A stretch of DNA of 64,000 nt, taken from positions 62,001 through 126,000 of the forward strand of contig CAJWCU010000002.1 of NCBI GenBank assembly GCA_913030825.1. Reading direction: 5' to 3'. Below, piece after piece: positions 34,259-45,481 of the stretch. The stretch is from an uncultured Rhodospirillaceae bacterium. GTDB lineage: Bacteria; Pseudomonadota; Alphaproteobacteria; Rhodospirillales; Casp-alpha2. The notes under the pieces were generated by a model. It made no database searches and was not told the DNA's origin. It was given only the letters and a program-made list of their open reading frames with translations. Numbering within the stretch: the stretch's first letter is position 1; every line of letters begins with the position of its first letter. The position numbers were made by a program, and so were the translations under genes.

Positions 34259-34702
34259 ATGACCTTTACCAAAGGTGTGATGATTGCCTGCGGTACGGCA
34301 GGCGCGATCCTGGCGACGGTATCGATCGTCGGCCAGGTAATGGATGTCCGCCTGACGGATACGGACGGCAGCCAATCCCCATTGGCCCCGTTGACCGTTA
34401 TTCTTCCTCCCGTGGCCGTAACACTCGAGGACGAGGTTCGTCTGATGTCCGTCCGGTTGACCGTCAGCGGCCCCCGCGAGCGCGACATTCTTTGTTCTCA
34501 GGTTCGGCGTCTGCAGACGGCGATCACCCGCGAATTCGCCGCTCTGGGTGCGAAGGGCCGCCGGACCGGCGATCTTGACCGCGCGTTGCAGCGGCGCTTC
34601 GATTCGGTGGCCGGCGAGAACGTCATTGAACGGGTCGACGTCACCATGACACCGCAAGGCGGCACCGTGCCGGCGGGGAATTGTCCGCCTGCCGGAACCT
34701 GA
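34259..34702 (+). CDS. Membrane-anchored hypothetical protein, FliL-like in outline
   Basis: 147 residues. One N-terminal hydrophobic segment (MTFTKGVMIACGTAGAILAT) is followed by a soluble domain of mixed strands and helix (LEDEVRLMSVRLTVSGPRERD then a helix of about 30 residues, then VIERVDVTMT). This order resembles the FliL/periplasmic-domain pattern, but the sequence match is weak. The ATG at 34259 has an AGGGG ribosome binding site 8 nt upstream. No flagellar genes are near. Function unknown. Confidence 0.5.
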   Translation: MTFTKGVMIACGTAGAILATVSIVGQVMDVRLTDTDGSQSPLAPLTVILPPVAVTLEDEVRLMSVRLTVSGPRERDILCSQVRRLQTAITREFAALGAKGRRTGDLDRALQRRFDSVAGENVIERVDVTMTPQGGTVPAGNCPPAGT

Positions 34703-34838
34703 TTTTTCTGACCACCCCGGCGGGGGCGCAATGTATTTGCGTGAAAATTTGAGCCAGGTCATGGCCCGCCGTTCCCCGGCACGTTAGGCTGATGGGCGAT
34801 TGCGGCATTCCGTTTTCAGGGATGCCCGGGACGACGCC

Positions 34839-35705
34839 ATGACCATTTGCCTTACCTATGACGGATCCGTGAACGGCGATTGGATCGCCCATTATGCCGT
34901 GGCACTTGCCGCCGCCGATGCGGCGTCCGGCCGCCGTCTGCGCGTTCTGCATGTCGAGACCACGGACATTTCCGGCCCGCCCCTGGCGGCCAAGTTCGAC
35001 AACATCCGCAGGCTCTGCGCCCGCGCCGGGATCGAGGCGGAAATCGAAATCCTGCCCATGCGGGACGGTGTGTTCGGCGGCCTGCGGGCGGCCCTGCCGG
35101 GCGATCCGGAGACCCTGGTCGTCTGCGGCTTGCGGGCCAAGGGCGGGCGGCGCGGGTTTTTGCACGGCACGGTGTCGGAACGGCTGTTGAATGCCGGGCA
35201 AGGCACGGTGGTGGCGCTTCGTGTGGTCCAGCCGGGCCTGCTCGGCGTGGTCCGCCGGTTGTTGCTGCCCGTCGCCGGAAAGCTGCCGGGCCGCCGGTCG
35301 GGCCATCGGCTTCTGAACCTTCTGGCGCCGGGGTTGAGTGACCTGCATCTGTTGCATGTGGTCGAGGTCAGCACGGCGGCCTTCCGCCGCCTGGATGCGG
35401 AACGGGCCGGGGCCTTGCGTCATGCCGGGCAGGTGCACCTCGACCGGGAGGCCGCGGAAATCACCGCCGGGATCGACCTCGCCCATGTCCGCCGGGAGGC
35501 GGCGGTCAAGGTTTCCGACGATTGGGTGCGCGAAGTTCTGATCGACGCGGCCCGATTGCGTGCCGATCTGATCGCCCTGGAAGCGCCGCGGGCCAGCTTG
35601 GCGCGGCGCATCACCTTCGGCGATCCGTTGGAAGTGATCCTGCGCGATGCGCCTTGCGACGTCGCCGTCTATCGCGGGCCCGACGGCGGCGAAGGAGCTC
35701 TTTGA
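34839..35705 (+). CDS. Tandem universal stress protein
   Basis: 288 residues with two USP-like alpha/beta domains (MTICLTYDGSVNGDWIAHYA...; and LLGVVRRLLLPVAGK...LHLLHVVEV). Canonical ATP-binding loops are degraded. The next gene, a P-type ATPase, starts directly after its stop codon at a GTG, so the two are translationally coupled; the USP may regulate or sense the state of the pump. USP-transporter pairs occur in bacteria, but the mechanism here is inference. Confidence 0.75.
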   Translation: MTICLTYDGSVNGDWIAHYAVALAAADAASGRRLRVLHVETTDISGPPLAAKFDNIRRLCARAGIEAEIEILPMRDGVFGGLRAALPGDPETLVVCGLRAKGGRRGFLHGTVSERLLNAGQGTVVALRVVQPGLLGVVRRLLLPVAGKLPGRRSGHRLLNLLAPGLSDLHLLHVVEVSTAAFRRLDAERAGALRHAGQVHLDREAAEITAGIDLAHVRREAAVKVSDDWVREVLIDAARLRADLIALEAPRASLARRITFGDPLEVILRDAPCDVAVYRGPDGGEGAL

Positions 35706-38333
<2,628 letters not shown>

Positions 38334-38361
38334 GGAGGCTTGTGCAGTGTCTTCCTGCCGG

Positions 38362-39252
38362 CTAGCGGCGGTGCAATTCGAAGGCCGCCGATTCAAATGC
38401 GGCGTATCCCTCGAAAACGCGCACCGAGGGCGGCGCGTCGTTCAATATGTCGGGCCTCAAGCCGCTGCCGCCGAGCCAGATTTCGCAGCCGGCGGGCGCG
38501 GCTTCGTCCAATTCCCATAAATAACTGCCGAGATCGTCGTCGGCTCTGGACAGGGAGGCGCTTGTCGCGATGGCTTTCGCGTTGAGTTCCCCGGCGATCT
38601 GTCCGGCGTCCCGGGCGGGCAGGTTCGGGCCGATATAGGTCACGTTGGCCTTTGCCCCAGCGGCGACATAGGCGGCGCCGAGGGCGCCGATCTCGTGGGT
38701 TTCCCGGGGGGCCGTCGTGACGACCATGTCCGTGGTCTTCTTGAGGCGGAGATTAGCGTGGGCGGCGGCGATCATCAGACGGGAAAGGGCGCTGGTGAAC
38801 AGATGTTCTTGCCCGATCGAAATTGACCCATCGGCCCAGCCGCGGCCGACCTTGTCCATCACCGGGACGACGATCTCGCTCATGAATTCGACCGGGGGCA
38901 GGGCCGAGAACGTGGCCCCCAAAAGCACTTCCATCCGTTCGGGCTGATGTTGCCGCAGGGCTTCAAAGATGTCGGCCGCCTGCATCGAGGTCGGGCTCAG
39001 GCCGTCGTCCGCGGATGGGCCGCCAGCGAGGCCATGGCGCTCTTCGTCGGACAGGCGGGCGATTTGGCCGATTTTATGCCCCGCGGCCAACAACGACTTG
39101 ATCACGAGCAGGCGTGAAAGATCTGCCTCGCTGTATCGCCGGTGGCCGCCATGGGACCGCGCCCGGCAGCACAGTCCATACCTGTTTTCCCACTGCCGCA
39201 GGCATACGGGTGTGAAGCCCGTGATGCTCGAGATCTCCTTGATTGAATACAA
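38362..39252 (-). CDS. MerR-type regulator with B12-binding domain (CarH/LitR-like)
   Basis: 296 residues: a MerR HTH (2-70: YSIKEISSITGFTPVCLRQWENRYG) joined to a cobalamin cap and B12-binding domain. The cap has W139-x9-E149-H150 (WADGSISIGQEH), the Wx9EH signature of adenosylcobalamin photoreceptors. His186 in the THEIG motif is placed like the lower cobalt ligand of CarH. Such proteins repress in the dark and release DNA in light. No carotenoid genes are adjacent; the divergent gene is a chemoreceptor. The start at 39252 fits the intergenic operator candidate at 39302-39333. Confidence 0.88.
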   Translation of the reverse strand: MYSIKEISSITGFTPVCLRQWENRYGLCCRARSHGGHRRYSEADLSRLLVIKSLLAAGHKIGQIARLSDEERHGLAGGPSADDGLSPTSMQAADIFEALRQHQPERMEVLLGATFSALPPVEFMSEIVVPVMDKVGRGWADGSISIGQEHLFTSALSRLMIAAAHANLRLKKTTDMVVTTAPRETHEIGALGAAYVAAGAKANVTYIGPNLPARDAGQIAGELNAKAIATSASLSRADDDLGSYLWELDEAAPAGCEIWLGGSGLRPDILNDAPPSVRVFEGYAAFESAAFELHRR

Positions 39253-39301
39253 ACGGCTGACTCCGGATCGCGGTGGGTCTCAAGGCGGCATTTATCGAAG
39301 T

Positions 39302-39333
39302 GTATAATATTTCGTTGCAAACTTATACGAAAT
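39302..39333. promoter_or_regulatory. Candidate operator between CarH-like gene and chemoreceptor
   Basis: GTATAA (39302-39307) and TTATAC (39323-39328) form an inverted repeat with 15 nt between them. Overlapping it, ATTTCG (39309-39314) and CGAAAT (39328-39333) form a second. It lies between the two divergent genes, where a MerR-family operator would be expected. Confidence 0.45.
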
Positions 39334-39403
39334 AATTATGCTGCGCCGCGTCATCAAGGAATTTTCAGACCTGTCCACCAGCCCGCTTCCGGAGAAGAAA
39401 AAA

Positions 39404-41131
39404 ATGCGACTTTCCAACCTCTCGATATCCAAGCGTCTTGCGATCATGGGGGGGAGCCTCATGGCGATCCTGCTGATTGTGTCCCTGATCGGCATTTGGA
39501 AAATGAACAAGATCGGCTTGGAGATCGCGGACATCGCGGAGCAGGACATCCCCCTGACCACGGCGCTGACGGACATTACGGTCCTCCAACTGGAGCAAGC
39601 CGTCCTGCTTGAAAAAGGCGCGGGCTTTCTTGCCGGCGACGATCCGGAGAGCATCAAGACGCAGTTCAAGGGATTGGGTCAGCAGGTCGATTTGAAGCTC
39701 GCGACGATCGTCGAATTGATCGATCGTGCCGTCGTTTCCGCCAACAAGCCCGAAACGCGACAGCAGTTCGAGAAGTTGGCGGCCATCGTTCGAAAGGTCG
39801 CGGCGGAGCACCGTTCCTATGAAGAGCACGGGGAGCAGGTTCTGACCCTGCTGAAGGCGGGCGACAACGACGGCGCCCGGCAGCTTTTCACCGTCACGGA
39901 AGCGGAGCAGAAACAGATCGATAAGGCGTTGATCGGCGCCCTCAGGGAATTGGCCGCCTTTACGGAGAATTCGGCGAAGAAGGCGGAACAGGATGAAATC
40001 CTGGGCATTCAGCTTCTCATCGGCGCGGTGGTCGCGGGTTTTGCGTTCGGCGTCCTGGCGACCTTCGTTATCGGCCGCTCCATCACCAACCCGGTCCAGC
40101 ACATTACCGGGGTCATGGCCGAACTGATGAGAGACAACTTGGACGTCACCGTCGGCTACACCGCCAACAAGGACGAAGTCGGCGACATGGCGCGCGCCGT
40201 CGAGCGGTTCAAACAGAATGCGATCGAAGTGAAACGTCTTCGGGCGGCGCAGGAGGAAGCGGACCGAAAGGCCGCCGAGGACCGGAAGAACCTGTTGCAG
40301 GGCGTCGCCGCGCAAATCGAGGATTTGATCGGCGCGATCGCCCGGCGCCTAGCCACCGCGTCCGAGCGTGTCAAATCGTCGGCGGAGATGTTGACCAGCA
40401 ACGCCGAACAATCCTCCAGCCAATCGAGCGCCGTCGCCAGCGCATCCGAACAGGCTGCGGCGAATGTGCAAACCGTTGCCGCGGCGACGGATGAGCTTTC
40501 TTCGTCCGTGTCCGAAATCGGCGCACAGGTCACCCGCTCCACGTCGATCACCGCCCGCGCCGTCGAGGACGTGCGGCAGACCAATGAAAAGGTCCAGGGT
40601 CTCAGCGAAGCGGCGAGCAAGATCGGCGAAGTCGTCTCGCTTATCAGCGACATCGCGGAGCAGACGAATCTGTTGGCGCTGAACGCGACGATCGAGGCCG
40701 CGCGCGCCGGTGACGCCGGGAAGGGCTTTGCCGTCGTCGCATCCGAGGTCAAGAACCTCGCCAATCAAACCGCCAAGGCGACGGACGATATCGAGAGCCA
40801 GGTTTCCGGGATTCAAACCGCCACGGAAGACGCCGTCGTCGCCATCCTTGAGATCGGCAAAGTCATCAACGAGATCAGCGACGTCACGAACAGCATTGCC
40901 GCCGCCATCGAGGAGCAGGGTGCGGCAACCCAGGAAATTGCGCGAAACATCGATCAGGCCTCCGAGGGGACCCGGGAAGTCAGCGCCAATATTTCCGAGG
41001 TTGCCGTGGCGGCGGAGAGCACGGGCCGGCAGGCGTCGGAACTCCTGTCGGCCTCGAACGAGTTGGATCAGAACACCGAAGAGCTGGAGCGCCAGGTCGT
41101 AGAATTGGTCGGCAAGGTACGGGCTGCCTGA
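39404..41131 (+). CDS. Methyl-accepting chemotaxis protein
   Basis: 575 residues. Two membrane helices (about 13-35 and 190-215) enclose a four-helix-bundle sensor domain, followed by HAMP (about 215-270) and a long signalling coiled coil with the conserved hairpin tip [35 protein letters not shown]. The ATG at 39404 has a GGAGAAG ribosome binding site; the frame extends upstream to 39338 with weaker support. The ligand is unknown. It is divergent from the CarH-like regulator and so may be under its control. Confidence 0.88.
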   Translation: MRLSNLSISKRLAIMGGSLMAILLIVSLIGIWKMNKIGLEIADIAEQDIPLTTALTDITVLQLEQAVLLEKGAGFLAGDDPESIKTQFKGLGQQVDLKLATIVELIDRAVVSANKPETRQQFEKLAAIVRKVAAEHRSYEEHGEQVLTLLKAGDNDGARQLFTVTEAEQKQIDKALIGALRELAAFTENSAKKAEQDEILGIQLLIGAVVAGFAFGVLATFVIGRSITNPVQHITGVMAELMRDNLDVTVGYTANKDEVGDMARAVERFKQNAIEVKRLRAAQEEADRKAAEDRKNLLQGVAAQIEDLIGAIARRLATASERVKSSAEMLTSNAEQSSSQSSAVASASEQAAANVQTVAAATDELSSSVSEIGAQVTRSTSITARAVEDVRQTNEKVQGLSEAASKIGEVVSLISDIAEQTNLLALNATIEAARAGDAGKGFAVVASEVKNLANQTAKATDDIESQVSGIQTATEDAVVAILEIGKVINEISDVTNSIAAAIEEQGAATQEIARNIDQASEGTREVSANISEVAVAAESTGRQASELLSASNELDQNTEELERQVVELVGKVRAA

Positions 41132-41138
41132 CCTTGCG

Positions 41139-41154
41139 GCCCGGTCTGCCGGGC
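41139..41154 (+). terminator. Hairpin after the chemoreceptor gene
   Basis: GCCCGG-TCTG-CCGGGC, a perfect 6-bp stem 8 nt after the chemoreceptor stop. No clear T-run follows, so it is a weak terminator candidate. Confidence 0.4.
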
Positions 41155-41179
41155 GCCGCCGACGGCCGGGCGAAACGGG

Positions 41180-41262
41180 CTATATGCCCGCCTTGTGGTA
41201 GGGTGCCAGGAACTCCCGGAACCGCCGCGCGACGTCGGGCGGGGCGGCCTTAGAGGCGTTCG
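41180..41262 (-). pseudogene. Fragment of a phosphonopyruvate decarboxylase gene (3' end)
   Basis: On the minus strand this encodes PPDVARRFREFLAPYHKAGI and a stop, which matches the last residues of the intact ppd product at 46231 (PPDVARRFRDFLAPYRKAGA) with only three differences. No upstream ppd sequence is present; the frame continues into unrelated sequence. It is therefore a broken duplicate or a recombination scar. It abuts the left-hand TGTCCGCTT element at 41263. Confidence 0.8.
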
Positions 41263-41294
41263 GGCACTTTCTGCTAACAGCCAGAAGCGGACAT
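41263..41294 (-). repeat. Dispersed TGTCCGCTT element, copy 3
   Basis: On the minus strand this reads ATGTCCGCTTCTGG, then CTGTTAGCAGAAAGTGCC, with an imperfect inverted structure. It directly follows the ppd fragment and precedes selO; the opposite partner is at 44678. Confidence 0.6.
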
Positions 41295-41382
41295 GATCCT
41301 GCCGGGTCCACCGCAATCGTTCGGCCAATTAACTCGAAGCGCGACTGATGACTTTTGCCCGCATCATGATTATGAGGGCCCA

Positions 41383-42864
41383 ATGGAAAACATAGAATTT
41401 CAGTTTGATAACAGCTACGCACAACTGCCCGAGCGGTTTTATACCCGTCTTCCACCGACCAAGGTGACGGCACCCCAACTCGTCATCGTTAACGAGAAAC
41501 TGGCGCACTCATTGGCGCTGGATCCAGATGCTTTGAGAGGCGAGTTGGGTGCGGAGGTGTTTTCCGGAAACTGTGTGCCGACAGGCTCGGAGCCCTTGGC
41601 GATGGTCTACGCCGGGCACCAATTTGGCGGCTTTGTTCCGCAATTGGGCGATGGGCGCGCGATCCTTCTTGGCGAAATTGTCGACCGCCATGGGGTTCGT
41701 CAGGACGTTCATCTGAAAGGTGCGGGCCGTACACCCTATTCGAGGGGCGGTGACGGACGGGCTGCGCTGGGGCCTGTGCTGCGTGAGTATATTGTCAGCG
41801 AGTATATGGATGGGCTGGGCATTCCGACAACGCGGGCGCTCGCCGTGACGATGACGGGTGAGAGCGTTTATCGGGAAGATGCGCTTCCAGGTGCCGTTTT
41901 GACGCGTGTCGCACAGAGCCACTTGCGCGTTGGCACCTTTGAATATTTCGCAGCACGTAAAGATATTGAGGCGCTGAAGATCCTGGTCGATTTCGCCATT
42001 GATCGGCACTTTCCCGACCTTGTCGGGAATGCGCAGCCAGCCAAGATGTTGTTGGAGCAGGTGCTCAGACGCCAATCCGCATTGATCGCGAAGTGGATGT
42101 CCGTTGGGTTTATTCACGGTGTGATGAACACGGACAATACCTCGATCTCGGGCGAAACGATCGACTATGGCCCTTGTGCCTTCATGGACACCTATAGCCC
42201 GGATAAGGTCTTCAGCTCTATTGACCATGGCGGGCGGTATGCGTTCATCAACCAACCGAACGCGTTGCAGTGGAACCTCGCACAGCTTGCGCAATGCCTG
42301 CTCCCTTTGATTGATGATCGAACGGAGACCGCCGTATCCGAAGCGCAAGGCATCATCGATCAGTTCCCCGAAATCTTTGCCGAGGACTTGGGGCGCGCGT
42401 TCGCATCAAAGCTTGGGTTGGATTGCGGCCCGGGCGAGGGATTGCGGATTGCTCTCGACCTGTTGGGGGTGATGGCCGATCAATTGGCGGACTTTACCTT
42501 GACGTTCCGAAACCTGGCGAACGCGGTGCAGGATGACGACGAGGCGGATCTGTTTCTGCGACAATTCGAAAAACCGGCTGCCGTGCATGAATGGCTCGGC
42601 GAGTGGCGTTCGCGCGTCATCAAAGACAATGATACCGCGGATGCTGCCCGGCAAAGACTACGGGCGACCAATCCGGCGATTGTCGCGCGCAATCATCTGG
42701 TCCAGGAAGCCATTGAAGAGGCCGAAAAGACGGGTGATTTTGTGTTGTTCCACGAGCTGCTTGCAGAGTTGGCCGATCCGTTCTCGGAGCGGCCGGAAAA
42801 CTCTAAGTATGTGCGCGCGCCAAAACCGAATGAAGAAGTGAAGAGAACTTTCTGCGGCACCTGA
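41383..42864 (+). CDS. selO: Protein adenylyltransferase SelO (YdiU/UPF0061)
   Basis: 493-residue pseudokinase-fold AMPylator. The ATP-binding segment VHLKGAGRTPYSRGGDGRAALGPVLREYI is complete, as are MAGHQFGGFVPQLGDGRA-like stretches. The C-terminus ends RTFCGT, where Cys replaces the selenocysteine of some relatives. SelO AMPylates proteins in redox homeostasis. The gene is AT-richer than the neighbours and starts a small segment with DCC and CbiX genes. Start 41383 gives the canonical N-terminus (MENIEFQFDNSYAQLPERFY). Confidence 0.9.
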   Translation: MENIEFQFDNSYAQLPERFYTRLPPTKVTAPQLVIVNEKLAHSLALDPDALRGELGAEVFSGNCVPTGSEPLAMVYAGHQFGGFVPQLGDGRAILLGEIVDRHGVRQDVHLKGAGRTPYSRGGDGRAALGPVLREYIVSEYMDGLGIPTTRALAVTMTGESVYREDALPGAVLTRVAQSHLRVGTFEYFAARKDIEALKILVDFAIDRHFPDLVGNAQPAKMLLEQVLRRQSALIAKWMSVGFIHGVMNTDNTSISGETIDYGPCAFMDTYSPDKVFSSIDHGGRYAFINQPNALQWNLAQLAQCLLPLIDDRTETAVSEAQGIIDQFPEIFAEDLGRAFASKLGLDCGPGEGLRIALDLLGVMADQLADFTLTFRNLANAVQDDDEADLFLRQFEKPAAVHEWLGEWRSRVIKDNDTADAARQRLRATNPAIVARNHLVQEAIEEAEKTGDFVLFHELLAELADPFSERPENSKYVRAPKPNEEVKRTFCGT

Positions 42865-43079
42865 CACGCTGCGAAAATGAGTTTAGCCCAAGCCGCCGCA
42901 GCCGGACGCGCCGATGAGGAAGTACCTGTATCTCGGATTTTAAACCAACGGTTTCCGATCCTCGCTTTTCGGATCGCTCCCCATCCCCGACCGATCGTCC
43001 GTCGGCGCATTGATGAGAACGATAGCGGTCTTTTGAGAAATCTGTGATCCAAGGGGTGTCGCAAAACGTAAGCAGCACC

Positions 43080-43448
43080 ATGAGCACAACAGTATTCTAT
43101 GATGGTTCGTGTCCCATCTGTCTGCGCGAAATCAAATTTTACAGACGCTTAGCCGGTTCTGATCGGGTTGATTGGGTCGACCTGTCAGATGACACTATAA
43201 CTTTGCCTGAAGGGATATTTTTAGAAGATGCCCTGTCTGAACTGCATGTTCAAAAGTCAGACGGACAGATCGTGACCGGCGCGGCCGCTTTCGCCGCGAT
43301 CTGGTCCGAATTGCCGTACCTAAGGATATTCGGTCGCCTGGCTGTCATTCCGCCCTTTATTTGGCTTCTTGACTGGCTTTATGCCGCATTCCGGAGATAC
43401 AGAAAACCGACGCTGGCGCAATGCGGCTTGCGCGCCCGCGCGCAGTAA
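43080..43448 (+). CDS. DCC-family thiol-disulfide-like protein (DUF393)
   Basis: 122 residues starting MSTTVFYDGSCPICLREIKF. The DGSCPIC motif (CxxC preceded by YDG) defines DUF393/DCC proteins, thioredoxin-like redox proteins of unknown substrate. A C-terminal hydrophobic segment (LAVIPPFIWLLDWLYA) may anchor it to the membrane. It is on the same strand as selO, 215 bp downstream; both are redox-related, so co-function is plausible. ATG 43080 is preferred over the GTG at 43044. Confidence 0.85.
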   Translation: MSTTVFYDGSCPICLREIKFYRRLAGSDRVDWVDLSDDTITLPEGIFLEDALSELHVQKSDGQIVTGAAAFAAIWSELPYLRIFGRLAVIPPFIWLLDWLYAAFRRYRKPTLAQCGLRARAQ

Positions 43449-43492
43449 GTTCCTGAGGAATCGATAAAGGAGGGCGCGCGTCCAACCCTTAC

Positions 43493-44587
43493 TCAGTTTT
43501 TCAGGTATTTCCGGACGCTTTCCGGGCCAAGCGGGTGATCCGCAAACGGATATTTCGGATGATGGTGCGAATGCGCGCCGTCGCCGTGGTCGTGGTCGTG
43601 TTGCTCCATCACAAGCCGACAAGCACCCGTGCAAAACGCCTCACAAAGCGTACAGGTAGCAACATTTGACCCCGGCGCTTGTGCGCCTTGGCCTTCGACA
43701 TGATGGTGATGGCTCATCTGAGGCATGCCGACTTCTGCCTCGAAACCGATAATTTTCTCGCGATATTTGCACATCGAGCAATCCATCGCGTTGTCGCCGG
43801 TTAGTATCCCCGTAATACGCTCCGCCATCGTGGTCAGAACCAGCGGATGGTCATTGAGATAATCGGCTTTCACGAACTGGATATCGGGATGGCGCGTGGC
43901 CACTAAATCCGAAAACCCGTATATGCGATCGATCAACACGCCTGAAAACAGAAAATACGGAAACACGACGATCCGTTTGAACCCGAGTTTGCAAACCTTT
44001 TCCAAGCAAGGTTCGACCAAGGGAAACGTCACGCCTGAGTAGCCGGTCTCGCTCCAGCCAAGCCCTGTCTGCTCTTGGAGTTGGCGAGCAACTTTGGAAA
44101 TGTTGGAATTTGCGTCGGGATCACTCGCCCCACGCCCGATCACGACGAGGCAGGTTTCCTCTCGGCTCACGGCGTGCCCGGAGCATTCAGCCTCGGCAAT
44201 CGCATCTTCAACCCTGCTTGCCGCAGCGGAAATCATTTTCGGATCAATCCCGAGATCCCGCCCGTAACCGATCTCGATACCGTGTTTACGCGCGTACGCG
44301 TTCAAGACAGAGGGGATGTCATTTTTCGCATGCATCGCCGCGAACAGCATCCCCGGGACCGCGAGGATCCGTTTGCAGCCACGATCCCGCAATCGGTCCA
44401 ATGCTTCCCTAATCACGGGGTTGGCGAACTCAAGATAACCATACTCAATCGGCCAGTTGGGCAGGTAATCAGGCAATTTCCCGACAAAATTTGAAAATTG
44501 CGCCACCGCCGCATCACTCCGCGAGCCATGACCGCAGATCAGAACGCCGATATCGGATTTATCGGCTTCGTTGGGGACAGAAATCAT
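43493..44587 (-). CDS. cbiX: Sirohydrochlorin cobaltochelatase, long CbiX with MxCxxC and His-rich tail
   Basis: 364 residues with two CbiX-like alpha/beta halves (GVLICGHGSRSDAAVAQF and LVVIGRGASDPDANSNISKV). The tail has MDCSMCKYRE (MxCxxC, an iron-sulfur motif in long CbiX proteins), ATCTLCEAFCTGACR and a His/Asp-rich run (HDHDHGDGAHSHHH) that can bind cobalt or another metal. It inserts cobalt into sirohydrochlorin for cobalamin synthesis. No other cob/cbi gene is adjacent. The ATG at 44587 is preferred; the longer reading would need a TTG at 44605. It is AT-richer than its surroundings. Confidence 0.88.
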   Translation of the reverse strand: MISVPNEADKSDIGVLICGHGSRSDAAVAQFSNFVGKLPDYLPNWPIEYGYLEFANPVIREALDRLRDRGCKRILAVPGMLFAAMHAKNDIPSVLNAYARKHGIEIGYGRDLGIDPKMISAAASRVEDAIAEAECSGHAVSREETCLVVIGRGASDPDANSNISKVARQLQEQTGLGWSETGYSGVTFPLVEPCLEKVCKLGFKRIVVFPYFLFSGVLIDRIYGFSDLVATRHPDIQFVKADYLNDHPLVLTTMAERITGILTGDNAMDCSMCKYREKIIGFEAEVGMPQMSHHHHVEGQGAQAPGSNVATCTLCEAFCTGACRLVMEQHDHDHGDGAHSHHHPKYPFADHPLGPESVRKYLKN

Positions 44588-44677
44588 TGTTCGAACATAT
44601 TCCAAGAACGATTAAGAGAACCGCAGACTAGACCCCACGCTTTTTAGGTCAAGGCATGCTTGACGATAGGGGTGGAG

Positions 44678-44706
44678 ATTGTCCGCTTCGGGTCAAAAGC
44701 GGCCCT
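44678..44706 (+). repeat. Dispersed TGTCCGCTT element, copy 4
   Basis: ATTGTCCGCTTCGGGTC followed by AAAAGCGGCCCT, with complementary ends (TCCGCTT and AAGCGG). It overlaps the stop codon region of the GntR gene. Opposite-oriented partner of copy 3. Confidence 0.65.
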
Positions 44707-45400
44707 AGTCGATCCCGTGTTCGTCCAGGGCGGCCAGGATCGCCTTGGACGAGGCCGCGATATGGGCGCGCAATTGGTCGCGGGCCTGGGCGGCGTCACC
44801 GTCGGTCATCAGTTTCAGCAGCCCGCGGTGTTCGCGCAGCGAGGCCGGGCCGTGGCCCGAATGTTTCCACATGAAACCCAGGTAGCGGCCGTGGCGGCCG
44901 CGCAGGTCGCGGACCATGGCCAGGGTCAGGGGGCGCGCGGCGGGGCGGTAAAGCGCCATGTGGAAGCGGTCGTTGGCGCGCATCAGGGCGTGGATGTCGG
45001 CGGCCTGGGATATCTCGTCGATGGCGCGGGCGGCGGCGGTGGCGTCGGCGGGCGTGAACGCCTTCGCGGCGCGGGACAGCAGGTCCGGTTCCAACGTCAG
45101 GCGCAGGTCCGTGATTTCCCGCACCTCCGCCCGGTCGAAGGACGCCGTGCGCACCCCCCGGTTGGTCGCATAGACGACCAGGTGTTCCGAGGCCAGCAGG
45201 CTCAGCGCCTCGCGCACGGGGGCCTGGCTGACGCCGAAGCGGGCGGCGACGTGGCTCTGGCGGATCGCCGTGTCCGGGCCGATCTCCGCCGTCACGATCT
45301 CGCGCCGCAATTCGGCCGCGATCCGCTCCGCCGTGGTCATGTTGGCGGCGGGCGGCATCGTGGCGTCATCGGTGGCGGGACGGGTGGACGGTTTCGGCAT
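44705..45400 (-). CDS. GntR-family regulator with FCD domain
   Basis: 231 residues. Residues about 22-85 are a GntR winged HTH (TAERIAAELRREIVTAEIGPD...VSQAPVREALSLLASE). The C-terminal FCD domain (about 95-225, with the metal-binding Asp/His pattern DLRLTLEPDLL and HMALYRPAARPLTLAMV) binds small organic acids. A GGAGAG ribosome binding site precedes the ATG at 45400. It is divergent from the HAD gene with a palindromic operator in between, so it likely controls it and possibly itself. Confidence 0.88.
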   Translation of the reverse strand: MPKPSTRPATDDATMPPAANMTTAERIAAELRREIVTAEIGPDTAIRQSHVAARFGVSQAPVREALSLLASEHLVVYATNRGVRTASFDRAEVREITDLRLTLEPDLLSRAAKAFTPADATAAARAIDEISQAADIHALMRANDRFHMALYRPAARPLTLAMVRDLRGRHGRYLGFMWKHSGHGPASLREHRGLLKLMTDGDAAQARDQLRAHIAASSKAILAALDEHGID

Positions 45401-45431
45401 GGCGGTTGACTCTCCGGATCGGTGTTCTCAT

Positions 45432-45450
45432 ATTATCGATTATCGATAAT
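45432..45450. promoter_or_regulatory. Palindromic operator candidate between GntR and HAD genes
   Basis: ATTATCGATTATCGATAAT holds the perfect palindrome ATTATCGATAAT (45439-45450) and an overlapping second half. It lies in the short divergent gap, 32-50 bp from the HAD start. A GntR/FCD dimer site is likely. Confidence 0.65.
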
Positions 45451-45481
45451 TTATACAACCAAAACCCCAAGGACGAAGCCC

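Noticed and set aside
44588-44704. Possible cobalamin riboswitch upstream of cbiX
   Set aside because: The interval is about 115 bp and has no B12-box-like sequence.
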